NCBI RefSeq assembly: GCF_018991925.1
Contig: NW_024725489.1
Span: 7,157,933-7,221,932 of the forward strand
Direction of reading: 5' to 3'
From: Homarus americanus
Taxonomy: Eukaryota > Arthropoda > Malacostraca > Decapoda > Nephropidae
DNA: 64,000 nucleotides
Shown here: positions 61,601-64,000 of the stretch, piece by piece
Layout: each line of letters starts with the position of its first letter
Numbering within the stretch: position 1 is the first letter of the stretch
The notes under the pieces: model-generated
The model's input: the letters and a program-made list of their open reading frames with translations, nothing else
Database searches by the model: none
What the model was told of the DNA's origin: nothing
Program-made: the position numbers and the translations under genes

Positions 61601-63930
61601 GGGTAACACAGGGTAACCTGGGGGTGGTATAAGAGGTAACACAGGGTAACACAGGGGTAACACAGGGGTAGTATAGGGTAACCAGGGAGTATGGGGTAAC
61701 ACAGGGTAGTATAGGGTAACACAGGGTAACACAAGTAACACAGGGTAGTATAGGGTAACACAGGGTAACACAGGGTAGTATAGGGAGGTAACCTGAGGGT
61801 AACACAGGGTAACACAGGGTAGTATAGGGTAACACAGGGTAGTATAGGGTAACACAGGGTAACACAGGGTAACCTGGGGTAGTATATGGGTAACACAGGG
61901 TAACACAGGGTAACACAGGGTAGTATGGGTAACACAGGGGTAACACAGGTAACACAGGGTAACACAGGGTAGTATAGGGTAACACGGGGTAGTATAGGGT
62001 AACACAGGGTAACACAGGGTAACACAGGGTAGTATAGGGTAACACAGGGTAGTATAGGGTAACACAGGGTAGTATAGGGTAACACAGGGTAACACAGGGT
62101 AGTATAGGGTAACACAGGGTAACACAGGGTAACACAGGGGTAACAGGGAGTAGTATATAGGGTAACAGGAGTGGTATAGGGTAACACAGGGTAACACAGG
62201 GTAACACAGGGTAGTATAGGGTAACCTGGGGTAACACAGGGTAACCAGGGTAGTATAGGGTAACCAGGGTAGTATAGGGTAACACAGGGTAGTATAGGGT
62301 AACCTGGGGTAACACAGGGTAGTATAGGGTAACACAGGGTAACACAGAATTACACAGGGTAACACAGGGTAGTATAGGTAACACAGGGGTAGTATGGGTA
62401 ACACAGGGTAACACAGGGTAACACAGGGTAGTATAGGGTAACACAGGGTGGTATAGGGTAACACAGGGTGGCACAGGGTAACACAGGGTAGTATAGGGTA
62501 ACACAGGGTAGTATAGGGTAACACAGGAGTTAACACAGGGTAACACAGGGTAGTATAGGGTAACACAGGGTAACACAGGGTAACACAGGGTAGTATAGGG
62601 TAACACAGGGTAGTATAAGAGGTAACACAGGGTAGTATAGGGTAACACAGGGTAACACAGGGTAACACAGGGTATAGGGTAACACAGGGTAGTATAGGGT
62701 AACACAGGGTAGTATGGGGTAACACAGGGTAGTATAGGGTAACACAGGGTAACACAGGGCTGGAGAAGGTAATATAGGGTAACACGAGGGTAGTATAGGG
62801 TAACACAGGGTAGTATAGGGTAACTGGGGTAGTATAGGGTAACCAGGGAGTAACACAGGGGTAACACAGGGTAACATAGGGTAGTATAGGGTAACACAGG
62901 GTATAGAGGGTAACACAGGGTAGTATGGGGTAACACAGGGTAGAGTATAGGGTAACACAGGTAACACAGGGTAACACAGGGTAGTATAGGGTAACACAGG
63001 GTAACACAGGGGTAGCACAAGGGTAGTATAGGGTAACCTGGGGGTAGTATAGGGTAACACAGGGGTAGTATAGGGTAACACAGGGTAACACAGGGTAACA
63101 GGGGTGGTATAGGGTAACAGGGTGTATAGGAACCGGGGTAACACAGGGTAGTATAGGAATAACCAGGGTAGTATAGGGTAACCTGGGAGTAACACAGGGT
63201 AACACAGGGGTAACACAGGGTAGTATAGGGTAACACAGGGGTAGTATAGGGTAACACAGGGTAACCACAGGGTAACACAGGTAACCGAGGGTAGTATAGG
63301 GTAACACAGGGTAGTATAGGGTAACACAGGGTAACACAGGGTAACACAGGGTAACACAGGTAACACAGTGGTATAGGGTAACCTGGGGTAGTATAGGGTA
63401 ACCAGGGGTAGTATAGGGTAACACAGGGTAACACAGGGTAACACAGGTAGTATAGGGTAACACAGGGGTAACACAGGGGTAACCAGGGAGTGGTAGTATA
63501 AGGGTAACACAGGGTAACACAGGGTAGTATAGGGTAACCTGGGGTAGTATAGGGTAACACACAGGGTAACACAGGGTAGTACAGGGGTAACCTGGGGGTA
63601 ACACAGGGTAGCCTGGGGTAGTATAGGTAACCAGGGTAGTATAGGGTAGCATAGGGTAACACAGGGTAACACAGGGTAACACAGGGTAGTATAGGGAAAC
63701 ACAGGAAACACAGGGTAACGCTAAGGGTAACCTGGGGTAGTATAGGGTAACCAGGGGTAGTATAGGGTAACACGGGGGTAACACAGGGTAACACAGGTAA
63801 CACAGGGTAGTATAGGGTAACACAGGGTAGTATTATAGGGTAACACGGAAACACAGGGTAACACAGGGTAACACAGGGTAACACAGGGTAGTATAAGTTA
63901 ACACAGGGTAGTATAGGGTAACACGGGCAT
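58665..63930. repeat. Decamer array GGGTAACACA / GGGTAGTATA, 5.3 kb, about 520 decamers
   Basis: Two 10-bp monomers, GGGTAACACA and GGGTAGTATA, follow each other in irregular order, commonly one or two of the first then one of the second. Scattered decamers read GGGTAACCTG, GGGTAACCAG or lose 1-3 bases. On the minus strand the words have few stops and are open for up to 1009 codons of C, Y, L, P, V and T. I treat these as by-products. The right edge lies directly on a LINE-B 3' tail. Confidence 0.97.
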
Positions 63931-64000
63931 TCTAAGAACATAAGAATGGAGGAAATTGCTGGCGGGCCTATTGTCCATATAGGCAGTCCATTTACACCCA
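63931..64000 (-). mobile_element. LINE-B 3' end, running off the window
   Basis: TCTAAGAACATAAGAATGGA at the left is the family tail. GGAAATTGCTGGCGGGCC and GGCAGTCCATTTACACCCA match the 3' untranslated end of the copy at 49.14-49.20 kb in complement. The coding part, if present, lies beyond position 64000. Confidence 0.8.

Noticed and set aside
60842..63941. Minus-strand open frames of 1009 and 993 codons
   Set aside because: They are the decamer array read in two frames; composition is only C, Y, L, P, V, T with a 10-residue period, and several overlapping frames are equally open.

Overview
This is a eukaryotic, almost certainly arthropod and probably decapod-crustacean, intergenic window. 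The pointers are short interstitial (CCTAA)n/(TTAGG)n blocks (the arthropod telomere motif) at 15.5, 22.0, 22.7, 35.2 and 47.5 kb, long pure dinucleotide and trinucleotide microsatellites, and remnants of LINE, Penelope-like, Gypsy, hAT, pogo-like and tRNA-SINE elements of kinds common in crab, crayfish and shrimp genomes. The species call is an inference from memory, not a search. I find no intact host protein gene, no rRNA gene and no functional tRNA gene. A run of 100 N at 6401-6500 is a scaffold gap.

More than half the window is tandem repeat DNA. Left to right the main arrays are: 33-bp (0.05-1.43 kb), 22/24-bp (2.05-6.40 kb, cut by the gap), CACCATCACTAC type (6.69-10.54 kb), GAGTGTCGAGTGGG type (10.55-11.19 kb), GGT/AGT (13.08-13.46 kb), 22-bp (13.67-15.42 kb), GT/GGGGG-rich (15.69-16.58 kb), 30-bp (19.68-21.12 kb), 13-bp (21.33-21.64 kb), an 11.3-kb array of about 32 bp (23.5-34.8 kb), 16-bp (34.89-35.18 kb), 20/21-bp (47.63-48.63 kb), 23-bp (53.3-53.7 kb), 30-bp (54.48-55.73 kb) and a 5.3-kb decamer array (58.67-63.93 kb). 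Several have units divisible by three or lack stop codons in several frames, so they show very long open frames. None of those frames looks like a gene.

The transposon-rich part is 35.2-47.1 kb. Its core is one decayed, env-bearing Ty3/Gypsy (errantivirus-like) provirus with gag, aspartic protease, RT/RNase H, integrase and an F-protein-like envelope. It carries stops, frameshifts, internal deletions and a lost 3' end. Younger elements sit in it or beside it: a 285-bp hAT-like MITE, a Penelope-like remnant between (TA)n tracts, an 880-bp pogo/Tigger-like element with a degraded helix-turn-helix, and two copies of one tRNA-derived SINE, both inside env. Removing these inserts leaves about 8 kb, a normal errantivirus length, which supports the nesting model.

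Two LINE families recur. LINE-A ends in (TTA)n and has copies at 11.77-13.04 (+), 49.29-49.95 (-) and 52.44-52.72 (+) kb. LINE-B is CR1/L2-like with a TTCTTATG-type tail and has copies at 48.84-49.20 (+), 55.98-57.67 (-, interrupted), 57.67-57.83 (-) and 63.93-64.00 (-) kb. The non-repetitive islands are short. The most interesting contain a cluster of DR1 nuclear-receptor-type direct repeats (22.22-22.67 kb), three CRE-type GACGTCAT sites in 46 bp (37.48-37.53 kb) and a CCAAT-box tandem unit (11.46-11.70 kb). The window gives no convincing evidence of a new gene system. Its value is in satellite birth and turnover, nested transposition, and likely long-read base-calling artefacts inside the arrays.
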